A stretch of 31,768 nt of DNA from Promethearchaeota archaeon (GTDB lineage Archaea > Asgardarchaeota > Lokiarchaeia > Sigynarchaeales > SOKP01). Location: positions 1-31,768 of the forward strand of contig JAHPYY010000166.1 of assembly GCA_019058515.1 (NCBI GenBank), given 5' to 3'. A model generated the notes under the pieces. It was given only the letters and a program-made list of their open reading frames with translations, was not told the origin of the DNA and made no database searches. Below, one piece after another: positions 15,061 to 24,248 of the stretch (the first letter of the stretch is position 1; each line of letters opens with the position of its first letter). The position numbers were made by a program, and so were the translations under genes.

Positions 15061-15092
15061 TTACTTGAATATTCAAGCTTAAGTTTTATATC
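15061..15092 (+). promoter_or_regulatory. Operator B, copy 2, with TATA box at the GRE1 promoter
   Basis: The palindrome CTTGAATATTCAAG (15064-15077) is followed by CTTAAG and a TATA-like TTTTATATC (15084-15092). The GRE1 ATG is 24 bases further on, so the message is nearly leaderless. The operator sits immediately upstream of TATA, a position typical of archaeal activators. Confidence 0.75.
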
Positions 15093-15115
15093 TATAATGA
15101 TATTCCACATAATAT

Positions 15116-17563
15116 ATGATAATCCACGAGATTAACATGAGTCCTCTCAAAGGGACACCTTCTGAGAGGGTTGGAAAGATTAGAGATAGGATGCTTTCTA
15201 ATCCTTTTGAATTCGATCTCGAACGAGCACGGTGTTACACGCGAATATACAAGCAAATGGAAAACGCACCAACCACAATTAAACGAGCTAAAGCATTAGA
15301 AGAATTTTTACATTGCATACCCATTCGAATTGACGACACCGAGTTTCTTGTAGGTAAGAAATCAAGTAAAGTAAGGTCAGATCCTATGGAAATAGAGCAA
15401 GGAAGGAATTTTGGAACATTTAGTTTTTTCTTAGACAATTCAATAAATCCACAAATGAAAGCACTCGTCCGCTCCAAACATCCGTTTTTTACTAGATATA
15501 AACCGCTTACTGAAGATGAAGAAAAGGAGTTAAAAGAGGAAATTCTTCCTTTTTGGAAGGGAAAGACGATTGATGCCAAGAAACGAGAGCTTTGTATGGA
15601 GGCAGGTTTAGTTGAAGAAGGTGATACTCCAAATGTATTAGCTGCGCTTTTTTCGATGTCGGGGAGCGATATTTTTGCAAACGGTCTCATGCAAGGACAC
15701 ACCATTCCGGGGTATCCACGAGTGTTAAAAATGGGATTCAAGGGAATAGAACAGATGGCCGCAGATCAACTTTCAAAACTCAAGGAATCAGACGAAAACT
15801 ACGAGTACCGTAAAAATTTTTTAGAAGCGACTCAAATTACAGCAAGAGCAGTATGTGATTATTCTAATCGTTACGCAGATCTGGCATTGGAAAAAGCGAA
15901 AAACGCGTCAGAAGAAAGAAGGGGAGACCTCTTAGACATAGCTGAGCGCGCGAGGAGAGTACCTGCGTATCCCCCAAAAAATTTCATGGAGGCTCTTCAA
16001 TCTATATGGATGACTAATGTTGTTATGGAAATGAGCTACGGTGAAGCAAATATATTTTCTCAAGGTCGAGTAGACCAATATCTTATTCCGTATTACAAGG
16101 CAGACATAGCAGAAGGATGTTTAACGTACGGAGAAGCTGTTGAAGCAATTGAAGAATACTTAGTCAAACTCTCTACCGTTGTCATAGCCGGACAAAACAA
16201 TATAACAATTGGAGGAGTCGATAAAAATGGAATGGATGCGACAAACGAGGTTTCATACTTATTTTTAGAGGCTATATCAAATATTAAAAGTTTACTAAAC
16301 ACGCTTTCTATACGAATTTCTTCAAAAACGCCGCATGATTTTATAAAAAGGGTTATTGAAACTTTCCGATATACTTCGGGGATGGCTTTACATAACGACG
16401 AAATATTAATTCCACAACTTCAGAAAACGGGATATGCCTTAGAAGATGCCCGAAATTATTCGATAGTAGGGTGTGTGGAACCCCATGGTACTGGTAACGA
16501 TTTTTCCTATACAGCCGGAAACGCAATTTTTTTGGTAGTCGTTTTTAACATGGCGTTGAACGAAGGACGCACGATGTTTTCAGGTAATAAGACTGCAGGT
16601 GCAAAAACACCCGACCCGAGTACTTTCACTTCTTTTGAAGACGTGAAGCAAGCGTTCGTTGGTCAATTGAAATTCGCTATCGATTTGGCCGTAAAAAAGT
16701 CCGAGTTAAAGGATAAAGTATACGCGGAATATCTTCCGTCCCCATTGCTTTCATCAACGATTGAGGGTTGTCTAGAGCGTGGTTTAGATGTTACTCGAAA
16801 TGGTGCGATATATAATAATAATCCTATGGGCGCGCAAGCCTTAGGTACGGTTACAAATTCACTGGCAGCAATTCAGTGGGCAGTATTCGAAAAAAAATTA
16901 CTCACCATGGGAGAATTTGTTAATCATCTTCGCAAAAATTTCAAAGGGGCAGAAGAACTCAAAGAATTATTGAGAAACAAGGCACCTAAATACGGTAATG
17001 GCGACGAAAAAGTAGATGAAATTGCAAAATGGGTTGCGTATACATTATGTGATATCACGAGAAAATACAAGGCAAGAGGAGGCAATGGAATATACCACCC
17101 ATGTTTTATATCTGCGGCTGGAACGCAAACCCAAGAAGGCATGATAGTAGGAGCAACTCCGGACGGGAGAGTTCAAGGTGAGGCCGTATCTAACGGGATG
17201 TCTCCGGTTAATGGAACTGAAAATAATGGTCTTACAATGACGCTTCGATCAGTAGCTTCTGCCACGAAGGACGCTCTTTTAACGAATGGAACCGCTTTTA
17301 ACATTAGAATCTCCCCTACCACGATTTCAACGGAGGAAGGTTTAGAACAGATGGCTAATGTAGTGGAATCTTTTTTTGAGATAGGGGGGCGAGAGCTTCA
17401 GATTAATCCCGTAGGTACGGAAACCTTAAAGGACGCTCAAAAGCATCCTGAGAAGTATCCTGACCTCTCGGTTAAGGTTTCAGGATACTCCGCTCGGTTC
17501 ATTGATCTTCGAAAAGAGCTTCAAGACGATATCATTGCTCGAACAGAATTTAACAAAATATAA
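15116..17563 (+). CDS. Glycyl radical enzyme (PFL/dehydratase/lyase superfamily), GRE1
   Basis: This complete 815-residue enzyme has the radical Gly790 in VSGYSARF near the C-terminus and the thiyl Cys453 with Glu455 in GCVEPHGTGNDF. The Cys-x-Glu active site fits the dehydratase/lyase/decarboxylase branch (glycerol or diol dehydratase, choline lyase, hydroxyproline dehydratase, isethionate lyase, arylacetate decarboxylase) and not pyruvate formate-lyase, which has two adjacent cysteines. The residues after GCVEP (HGTGNDFSY) differ from the GCVEPQ.PGKT pattern common in characterised members, so the substrate is not assignable. Enzymes of this type need a dedicated radical SAM activase; none is adjacent. 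GRE2 at 29858 is a close paralogue. Regulation by operator B and the preceding HTH_10 regulator is likely. It is cytoplasmic and oxygen-sensitive by family. Confidence 0.93.
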   Translation: MIIHEINMSPLKGTPSERVGKIRDRMLSNPFEFDLERARCYTRIYKQMENAPTTIKRAKALEEFLHCIPIRIDDTEFLVGKKSSKVRSDPMEIEQGRNFGTFSFFLDNSINPQMKALVRSKHPFFTRYKPLTEDEEKELKEEILPFWKGKTIDAKKRELCMEAGLVEEGDTPNVLAALFSMSGSDIFANGLMQGHTIPGYPRVLKMGFKGIEQMAADQLSKLKESDENYEYRKNFLEATQITARAVCDYSNRYADLALEKAKNASEERRGDLLDIAERARRVPAYPPKNFMEALQSIWMTNVVMEMSYGEANIFSQGRVDQYLIPYYKADIAEGCLTYGEAVEAIEEYLVKLSTVVIAGQNNITIGGVDKNGMDATNEVSYLFLEAISNIKSLLNTLSIRISSKTPHDFIKRVIETFRYTSGMALHNDEILIPQLQKTGYALEDARNYSIVGCVEPHGTGNDFSYTAGNAIFLVVVFNMALNEGRTMFSGNKTAGAKTPDPSTFTSFEDVKQAFVGQLKFAIDLAVKKSELKDKVYAEYLPSPLLSSTIEGCLERGLDVTRNGAIYNNNPMGAQALGTVTNSLAAIQWAVFEKKLLTMGEFVNHLRKNFKGAEELKELLRNKAPKYGNGDEKVDEIAKWVAYTLCDITRKYKARGGNGIYHPCFISAAGTQTQEGMIVGATPDGRVQGEAVSNGMSPVNGTENNGLTMTLRSVASATKDALLTNGTAFNIRISPTTISTEEGLEQMANVVESFFEIGGRELQINPVGTETLKDAQKHPEKYPDLSVKVSGYSARFIDLRKELQDDIIARTEFNKI

Positions 17564-17601
17564 TCTGAAAATTTTATTCAGAAAAAGAATATCTTTTTTT
17601 T
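17564..17601 (+). terminator. Hairpin plus T8 terminator of GRE1
   Basis: Immediately after the stop, TCTGAA (17564-17569) pairs with TTCAGA (17577-17582) around a seven-base loop. T8 follows at 17594-17601. Confidence 0.6.
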
Positions 17602-17659
17602 ATAAATTATATATCTTTTTGTGCTACAATATTAGGATTTAAGGAGGAAATACTTCGAA

Positions 17660-18331
17660 TTAATCCTTATATGCTTTTTCTAATCGTTTTCTATATTCTT
17701 TTAAAAAAAATTTGCGAAATTCTTTACTATTTATCAAATTTTTTTCATTTGACGTTGTTTCTGCAAATTGATTGAGATAATTTAAGTCTGCTTCAACTTT
17801 AGCTGCACCAAGACAGGTAGCGTACATATAATAATAAAGTTTGACGGGATCTTTTTCTATATTCTTCCCTTCTGCAACCGCTCTAAGTACAATATCAACA
17901 CCTTTTTGTAAAAGTTCTAATGGTCGATATTTCTTTTCGAAAGGACCAATCTTTTTTGATGGTGGTGCTCTAATGTAATACATCATTTCAAATCTTTCTT
18001 TATCTGCGGCTGCAAAGTCTAGAAAATATTCCGCCCACTTAACTCCTAACTCAATGTGATCTCCATTAAGATTTCTAAAAATTTTGGCAATTTCCTTTTC
18101 ATAATCCTTAAAATAGTGAGTTCTAATAGCATACCATAATTCTCTCTTAGATTTTACATAATTATATAGATTCGATTTAGTCATATTTAATTTACTCGCC
18201 AATTGCCTTAAACTAAATCCGTGAGAACCATATTCAACAAAAAGATTTTTCCCAACTTCTAATATTTTGTCAAATTTCTTTTTCTTATCTTCTGGAGCTC
18301 TAGCTCTTGTTTTTACTTTTACGTCAACCAT
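17660..18331 (-). CDS. TetR/AcrR-family transcription regulator
   Basis: The 223-residue protein has a TetR N-terminal DNA-binding domain (about 20-65: ILEVGKNLFVEYGSHGFSLRQLASKL, then MTKSNLYNYVKSKRELW). A helical ligand-binding and dimer domain makes up the rest. It is the last minus-strand gene after the transporter operon, 61 bases behind it, so it may be cotranscribed or use its own AT-rich promoter (TTTTTTATAAAATG near 18363-18376). TetR proteins are usually repressors that bind short palindromes over promoters. The AATAAA-N9-TTTATT element at the transporter/binding-protein region and at GRE2 is the best local candidate for its operator. The ligand is unknown. Confidence 0.88.
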   Translation of the reverse strand: MVDVKVKTRARAPEDKKKKFDKILEVGKNLFVEYGSHGFSLRQLASKLNMTKSNLYNYVKSKRELWYAIRTHYFKDYEKEIAKIFRNLNGDHIELGVKWAEYFLDFAAADKERFEMMYYIRAPPSKKIGPFEKKYRPLELLQKGVDIVLRAVAEGKNIEKDPVKLYYYMYATCLGAAKVEADLNYLNQFAETTSNEKNLINSKEFRKFFLKEYRKRLEKAYKD

Positions 18332-18392
18332 TATACAATAAAATTATACTAAGTAATTAAAACATTTTATAAAAAACTAATAATAGATAATT

Positions 18393-20105
18393 TCAAGGAG
18401 AAGTTTCCTGCTTAAATTTTTGATTTTTTTTTTCCAACGATGGAGGTTCATTAACACACCAAATATAATGACCATCTTCAATTTTAATTTTATTAGGCAT
18501 TTCTACCTCGCATTCCTTTGTACGCGCATCTGAGGAGCAACGAGGATTATAAGGGCATCCTGATGGGGGAGATAAGGGACTTGGTACTTCTCCTTTAATT
18601 ACGAATTTTATTTCTTGATCGTTCGGATCAATTTCATAACGAGAGCTAAGAAGGGCAATAGTATACGGGTGTGTAAGATTATTAAAGATTTGTTCTGTAC
18701 TACCTACCTCCACAAAATTACCAAGATACATAACAACCACTCGATCTGCGATATGGTTTACAACCGCTAAATTATGAGTGATAAACAAAAATCCATACCC
18801 AAATTCTGCTTGTAAATCTTTAAGAAGATTAAGAATTTGTGCTTGAACAGACACATCAAGAGCAGATGTGGGTTCGTCAAGAATTATCAAGTCTGGATTG
18901 CAAGCTAATGCCCTTGCAATGACAATTCTCTGCTTTTGACCCCCAGAAAACTCGTGAGGATAACGATCCATGTGTTCTCGTTTTAAAGAGACTTTTTCTA
19001 ACAATTTCAGAACATGCCTTCTTATCTCGACTTTATTTGTAATTCCTAGGAGATTTCTGAGGGGTTCTGCGATGATATCTACGACTTTTAGGCGTGAATT
19101 TAAGGAAGCGTCTGGATCCTGAAATACCATTTGTATTTTTTGCCTTAAATAACTTGAATATTCAATGGGGACAGGAGCGCCTTTGAATAATATTTCCCCT
19201 CCGGTTTTTTGGATTAATCCCAAAATCGTTTTAGCTACTGTTGTTTTACCACATCCGCTTTCTCCAACTAATCCAAGCGTCTCTCCTGTATTAATGCTAA
19301 AAGAGACTCCATTTACAGCTTTGATAACACCGACTTGTCTTTTAAGAACGCCCTTAAAGAGAGGATAATGCACGTATAAATCTCTTACCTCAAGTAAAGG
19401 TTTTCCTTTCTCGTGTACCGTTAATTCTCTTAATTCTCCAAATTCAATAGTTTTATAAGCAATTCTTTTGAAAAGAACGATAGAGATAATTGAGATTACC
19501 AATCCAATAATGGTGTATATAAAACTATAGGTCAAGAAATTTACAGGTTCAATAGTAAAGGATAATATTAAAAAATAAATCGCAGGTGTAATACTGCAAA
19601 ATGCAAAAGTTCTCCTGAATTTTACTAATTGTACCTTATCTCCCCAATATGCGAAAAAAATTGATATTCCAAAAAGAAATAAAAAAGAGGTAACAAAAGC
19701 AAGCTTAGAATTATCTAATTGTTCATTCCCTGTAATCAAATAAAGACTAATAAGATCTGGAATCGTGCTTAGAAGTAACCATATCACTAATAATGCAGCT
19801 TGAAGTAATGATATAGTTTTTATTGAATCTATAGGGTCTTTTCTGAATAAAATCCAAGATACTAAAATCCCTACAGCTAAATTCAAGCCACTAATTATTA
19901 TTTTAAAATAAAACATTATATCGAAGCTTGATGCAAATATGTAGATGAAAATGGTGGTTAAAAATAACCATACTAAATTCAATACAAGCATTATTTTTGG
20001 AGATTTATCCCATTGTTTATAGACCAAAAATTTATTTGTCAATATAAGACCAAAAATGAAGAAAATCGGGAGTATAATAAAAATTTCTAACATCAGATTA
20101 CTCAA
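18393..20105 (-). CDS. Oligopeptide-type ABC ATPase with N-terminal membrane domain (DppF/OppF-like)
   Basis: This 570-residue protein has about seven transmembrane segments in the first 215 residues, then a complete peptide-importer ATPase. Walker A is GESGCGKT (281-288), the signature is FSGGQKQRIVIARAL, and Walker B is LIILDEPTSALD. A C-terminal oligopeptide/HPY motif with cysteines (CPYNPRCSS) is often linked to an iron-sulfur cluster. DppF/OppF are normally soluble and about 330 residues; the membrane head is extra and is shared with the next gene. The TTG start at 20105 (MSNLMLEIF) follows GAGAGG by 11 bases; an ATG at 20093 is the alternative. It would energise import together with DppB/C-like partners. 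The substrate may be peptides or other solutes, since this family is broad. Confidence 0.88.
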   Translation of the reverse strand: MSNLMLEIFIILPIFFIFGLILTNKFLVYKQWDKSPKIMLVLNLVWLFLTTIFIYIFASSFDIMFYFKIIISGLNLAVGILVSWILFRKDPIDSIKTISLLQAALLVIWLLLSTIPDLISLYLITGNEQLDNSKLAFVTSFLFLFGISIFFAYWGDKVQLVKFRRTFAFCSITPAIYFLILSFTIEPVNFLTYSFIYTIIGLVISIISIVLFKRIAYKTIEFGELRELTVHEKGKPLLEVRDLYVHYPLFKGVLKRQVGVIKAVNGVSFSINTGETLGLVGESGCGKTTVAKTILGLIQKTGGEILFKGAPVPIEYSSYLRQKIQMVFQDPDASLNSRLKVVDIIAEPLRNLLGITNKVEIRRHVLKLLEKVSLKREHMDRYPHEFSGGQKQRIVIARALACNPDLIILDEPTSALDVSVQAQILNLLKDLQAEFGYGFLFITHNLAVVNHIADRVVVMYLGNFVEVGSTEQIFNNLTHPYTIALLSSRYEIDPNDQEIKFVIKGEVPSPLSPPSGCPYNPRCSSDARTKECEVEMPNKIKIEDGHYIWCVNEPPSLEKKNQKFKQETSP

Positions 20106-20124
20106 GGTTATGATATCCTCTCTT

Positions 20125-22020
20125 TTATTTTATTAACTGATATTCTATATTTCCTACTTTTTTAATTGTTATTGCTGCTGAATCTTTATATTGTGAATCG
20201 TAAAGGTGACAAGCAACAAAATGCTCTTGATCCAAAAGAATCTCCTTTGGAATTTTTTTATCACAAGGCTCGAAACAATATTGACATCTCGGATGAAATC
20301 TACACCCTGAAGGAGGATAGATCAAATTTGGGACCATTCCAGGTATGACGTTCAGCCTATCTTGCTGTTTTCCTACAATAGGAATGGACTTTATGAGACC
20401 TCTGGTATAAGGATGATATGGATTGGCAAATAATGCTTGTATTTTTCCATATTCGACTATTGAACCGCTATACATGACAGCAACATGATCGCACATTTTT
20501 GAAATAATTCCAAGATCGTGGGAAATGAATAATATTGTGGTCTTGTATTTCTGATGGAGCTCTTTCATAAGTTTTAAAATTTGGTTCTGTATGGTGACAT
20601 CTAAAGCGGTTGTAGGCTCATCAGCTATCAATAGCTTAGGTCTACACGCCAATGCCATTGCAATTTGAACTCTCTGTCGCATTCCACCGCTTAACTCGTG
20701 TGGGTATCTATCAATGATTACCTCGGGATGCGGTATATTTAAATCTTTTAATAAATCGATGCTCCAGTTTCGGGCTAAACTATAAATACTTACATTTTCA
20801 TTCTTGGAAGCTTCAACCAGCAACTCGTCCTGCATATGTAAAAGAAATACTTCAGATATCTGTCTACCTATTTTAAAAACAGGATTAAGAGAATTAAGCG
20901 GATCTTGAAAAATCATTGTTATATCTTTTCCACGATATTTTAGCATTTCTATTTCAGCTTTATTCAATAAATCTTCTCCATTAAAAGTGACACTTCCATT
21001 CACTATTTTTCCTGGTGGCCTTATTACTTGAACGATTGACAAAGCGGTCACTGATTTTCCGCAACCAGTTTCTCCGACTAGACCAAGCACTTCCCCTTCA
21101 TAAATATCAAAAGAAACGCCTTCTACGGCATGAACAATACCTTCTTCTGTATAAAAATAAGTAGTGAGATTTTCTACATTTAAAATTGCTTTACCTCTTT
21201 TTCCCGCTGCAAATGAGCTTATATCATTTGAAGTTTGTTCTTCTTTTATTGAAAAAACCTTTCTAATCCTTATTTTGCTCATTTCCTTGGCTTCAGGCAA
21301 GTATTTTTTGTTCAAAGATACAAAAAATACAACTATGTAAATCAAAGCAATAACACCCAGTAATACTCGAATGTCTTGTTCAAATAATATTATTCCAAAC
21401 ACCCGCTTCAAATATAATTCAAAAACAACGAGTTGTACAGACCAAATTCCAAACGATATAAACCCTCCTAAAAGCATCGCTTGTTTTAAGGATTGGCTAG
21501 GAATTCGCTTTTCAATTGAGCGAAGTTTGTTAATTACCGTCGTTAAACCAATATTTATTCCCACAGCTAAAGCAGCCCAATAGAATCCTAACTCAAAAAC
21601 ATCTGGAGGGTTAATTCTAATTCCTAATAGTGGAATAGTGATAAATATTGCGGCAATTATCCAGATTAAGCATGTGAATTTTTTAAATGTTCTTAGAAAA
21701 GAACTGGTATCAAGCTGTGCTTTATTATCAGGTGAAAATCTGTAAAACAGTTTCTTATATATAATAATATAAATAATCGAAGTAATACCAAACATGAAAA
21801 AATCTGTAGTGAAAATTACAAAGAAATAAATAAAGCCCCATATGGTCTCTAATAAACTCCGGATACCAATGTTAATGCCTAGTAGAATTAAGACCGATAT
21901 AGCTGTACATCTTTTATGCGCTTTCATTGGAACTTGTTTTTCCTCTGAAATATTCTTGTTAATCAAGACTGCTATTAAGTATAAGAGGAATAATGCTATT
22001 ATAGACTCAATTATAGCCAT
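20125..22020 (-). CDS. Oligopeptide-type ABC ATPase with N-terminal membrane domain (DppD/OppD-like)
   Basis: This 631-residue protein has seven or eight membrane segments up to about residue 240, then an OppD-type ATPase. Walker A is GETGCGKS (316-323 region), the signature is LSGGMRQRVQIAMAL, and Walker B is LLIADEPTTALDVT. The HPY-type C-terminus carries CRFHPRCQYCFEPC. It pairs with the downstream DppF-like ATPase (19-base gap) as the usual heterodimer. The annotated ATG (22020) lacks a ribosome site; AAGGAG lies further upstream, near 22080, and the frame stays open from there without ATG/GTG/TTG, so translation could begin earlier at an unusual codon (ATA). Confidence 0.88.
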   Translation of the reverse strand: MAIIESIIALFLLYLIAVLINKNISEEKQVPMKAHKRCTAISVLILLGINIGIRSLLETIWGFIYFFVIFTTDFFMFGITSIIYIIIYKKLFYRFSPDNKAQLDTSSFLRTFKKFTCLIWIIAAIFITIPLLGIRINPPDVFELGFYWAALAVGINIGLTTVINKLRSIEKRIPSQSLKQAMLLGGFISFGIWSVQLVVFELYLKRVFGIILFEQDIRVLLGVIALIYIVVFFVSLNKKYLPEAKEMSKIRIRKVFSIKEEQTSNDISSFAAGKRGKAILNVENLTTYFYTEEGIVHAVEGVSFDIYEGEVLGLVGETGCGKSVTALSIVQVIRPPGKIVNGSVTFNGEDLLNKAEIEMLKYRGKDITMIFQDPLNSLNPVFKIGRQISEVFLLHMQDELLVEASKNENVSIYSLARNWSIDLLKDLNIPHPEVIIDRYPHELSGGMRQRVQIAMALACRPKLLIADEPTTALDVTIQNQILKLMKELHQKYKTTILFISHDLGIISKMCDHVAVMYSGSIVEYGKIQALFANPYHPYTRGLIKSIPIVGKQQDRLNVIPGMVPNLIYPPSGCRFHPRCQYCFEPCDKKIPKEILLDQEHFVACHLYDSQYKDSAAITIKKVGNIEYQLIK

Positions 22021-22086
22021 TCCGTAATTAAACGGAACTCCGATACTGAATAAAAATGATAGATCTGATATTTTTATCTCCTTTTT

Positions 22087-23085
22087 TTATAATTTTAATC
22101 TCGGATCTAAAGCATCTCGCAATCCGTCACCAATTAAAATAAAAGCAATCGCTGTTATTCCAATAAATACTCCTGGCCAAATTGAAGCAAATAAATTGCT
22201 ATATTTAGATTGTGCCGTCATAATATCTACGCCCCAACTAGGAACTGTGGGATCAGCAAAGCCTAAAAAAGCTAAACCTGCTAATCCTATAATAGCAACA
22301 GCTGCACCCCCAAAAAAAGATATCAGCATGGGGGAAAGTGCATTTGGTACGATGTGTTTAAACATTACCTTAAATTTCTTTGCTCCGCCAACAACGGCTG
22401 CTTGAATAAATTCTAATTCCCTGACTTGTAGGACAATAGATCGCATGAATCTGATATTTAATGGGATGAATAGAATTCCATATACTATAAGAGTAGTCAA
22501 AAGGTCTTCACTCAACATTGGTGCAAGAATAATAACAAGGATTAAAGTAGGAAAAGCGTACATTACATCGACAAAACGCATTAATAAATAATCAACTGCT
22601 TTACCAAAATACGCAGCAATTGTCCCCAATATAAGACCTCCACCTATTGATATTATTACAGGGATTAAGGCTGTTAAAATAGTCGTCCTCGCACCCCAAA
22701 TAATTCTAGCGAATACATCATATCCGTTCTCGGTTGTTCCCATGGGATGTTCTATTGAGGGTGGAGCAAAAGGAACTCCGCCTGGAGGTACATGAGGGGG
22801 CAACACCTCCTGTAATGGTATAAGAGTTAACCAAGGAGAGTAAACCGCCATAAAAATGATAAGTAGCAATAATAGTATCCCTATAATTGTTAGAGGTTTA
22901 AGAAGATGGCGAAATAATCTTCTTTTGGATTTTACCTTCTCTATCTCATTTTCTATTGCTGTAAACTCAGGATCTCGCCAACCAGGGATTAAGTAGAATC
23001 TTAATAATTGTTTTAATCGCATTTTCCTCTTTGATCCATTTTCTTTAAGGTTTACAACTTCCAATTGTTGCTCTTGTTCTGTCAT
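22087..23085 (-). CDS. Oligopeptide ABC transporter permease, DppC/OppC-like
   Basis: The 332-residue inner permease has a charged cytoplasmic N-terminus of about 65 residues, then six membrane segments. The coupling (EAA) loop reads QAAVVGGAKKFKVMFKHIVP, the standard form for DppC, which contacts the ATPases. A periplasmic-type loop after the first segment contains HPMGTTENGYDVFARI, also typical. The start at 23085 is supported by AAGGTGG ten bases upstream. It sits between DppB-like and DppD-like genes in the usual order. Confidence 0.93.
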   Translation of the reverse strand: MTEQEQQLEVVNLKENGSKRKMRLKQLLRFYLIPGWRDPEFTAIENEIEKVKSKRRLFRHLLKPLTIIGILLLLLIIFMAVYSPWLTLIPLQEVLPPHVPPGGVPFAPPSIEHPMGTTENGYDVFARIIWGARTTILTALIPVIISIGGGLILGTIAAYFGKAVDYLLMRFVDVMYAFPTLILVIILAPMLSEDLLTTLIVYGILFIPLNIRFMRSIVLQVRELEFIQAAVVGGAKKFKVMFKHIVPNALSPMLISFFGGAAVAIIGLAGLAFLGFADPTVPSWGVDIMTAQSKYSNLFASIWPGVFIGITAIAFILIGDGLRDALDPRLKL

Positions 23086-23116
23086 TTATTTTAAACCACC
23101 TTAACGCATGATGAAT

Positions 23117-24229
23117 TCATCTGTATGTTATTCTAGGATCTATAATAGTATACATTACATCGGCAATTAATGTTCCAGAAAGTATTATTATGGTTGCAAT
23201 AACGAGTAGTCCGTTAATGAGAAGATAATCTCCTAAAAGAATTGCTTTTACCATGAAATATCCATAACCCTCGTAAGCAAAAGTTACTTCAACAAAAAAG
23301 GAACCGAGTAAGGCTGTTGCTGTTCCTCCAATAATGAGGTTACTAACGGGTATTAATCCGTTACGAAGAGCGTGTTTATTGGTGACATCTTTTTCCAACA
23401 CTCCCTTTACTCGTGCAGTTCTAATATAATCCTGATCTAAAACATCTAACATACTTGATCTAGTTTGTCTCGTTATTGTGGCTAGCGAAACAAAAGTTAT
23501 ACATATAGCTGGAATAAACAGGTGTAACAATGTATCCCATAAATACACTTGATCATTGTAAATTATGGAATCAATAATGCGAAAACCGGTTGTTGGTGCT
23601 CCCTCGGGAACGATACTATTTAATCCTGACGAATTTGCGTAAAAAGCGGGAAAATCGAGACTTCCTTTAGTAATTAAATCTAACAAATAGCCAAAAAAGA
23701 TTTGAGCCATCGAAGCGATCCAAAATACCGGAAATCCCGCACCTAAAATCGCGAGAGTTCTAATAATTACATCTTTCTTTTTATCTCTATTAGTCGATGA
23801 AATAATTCCAAGCTTAACTGCAAGAATTGGGCTTAAAACGATCGGAATAATCATTAACTCTATTGTTCTGGGAAAAATAGCAAATACTATTTCGATAATT
23901 GGTTTATCTTTAATAACTAAGTACGAATTACCCCAATCCCCGGTAAGAAAATTGAAGAAATATTTGCCTAACTGAACATACCACGGATCGTAATATCCAA
24001 TTCGTTCTAATTCTGCTTCGTACACTAAAGGATCATCTAACGAACCCGCTAATCTATTGGTAACGGGATTAACTGACATCGCACGTGATAAAAACCAAGT
24101 CAGTGTTAAAACTATGATCAGCATTGGAATCATCATCAATATACGCTTGACGATATATTTTATCATATTTTTTTGTTTTCTTGCCAAATTTTCACGCCTC
24201 TTTTTTCCCTTAAACTGCTCATTTACCAA
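23117..24229 (-). CDS. Oligopeptide ABC transporter permease, DppB/OppB-like
   Basis: The 370-residue permease begins at MIKYIVKRILMMIPML if the internal ATG (residue 22) is used; the longer start adds a basic 21-residue head. Neither start has a strong ribosome site. It has six membrane segments. The coupling loop is RTARVKGVLEKDVTNKHALR, the DppB consensus, and the end DPRITYR is typical. It forms the translocation pore with the DppC-like protein, whose gene follows 31 bases downstream. Confidence 0.93.
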   Translation of the reverse strand: MVNEQFKGKKRRENLARKQKNMIKYIVKRILMMIPMLIIVLTLTWFLSRAMSVNPVTNRLAGSLDDPLVYEAELERIGYYDPWYVQLGKYFFNFLTGDWGNSYLVIKDKPIIEIVFAIFPRTIELMIIPIVLSPILAVKLGIISSTNRDKKKDVIIRTLAILGAGFPVFWIASMAQIFFGYLLDLITKGSLDFPAFYANSSGLNSIVPEGAPTTGFRIIDSIIYNDQVYLWDTLLHLFIPAICITFVSLATITRQTRSSMLDVLDQDYIRTARVKGVLEKDVTNKHALRNGLIPVSNLIIGGTATALLGSFFVEVTFAYEGYGYFMVKAILLGDYLLINGLLVIATIIILSGTLIADVMYTIIDPRITYR

Positions 24230-24248
24230 AAGATTAATGAGAAGAAGT

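Noticed and set aside
17641..17650. Perfect Shine-Dalgarno AAGGAGGAAA on the plus strand
   Set aside because: No reading frame follows; it lies between two convergent genes.
19151..19166. Near copy of operator B (CTTGAATATTCAA, 13 of 14 bases)
   Set aside because: It lies inside the DppF-like coding region, encodes conserved ATPase residues and has no promoter nearby; most likely chance.
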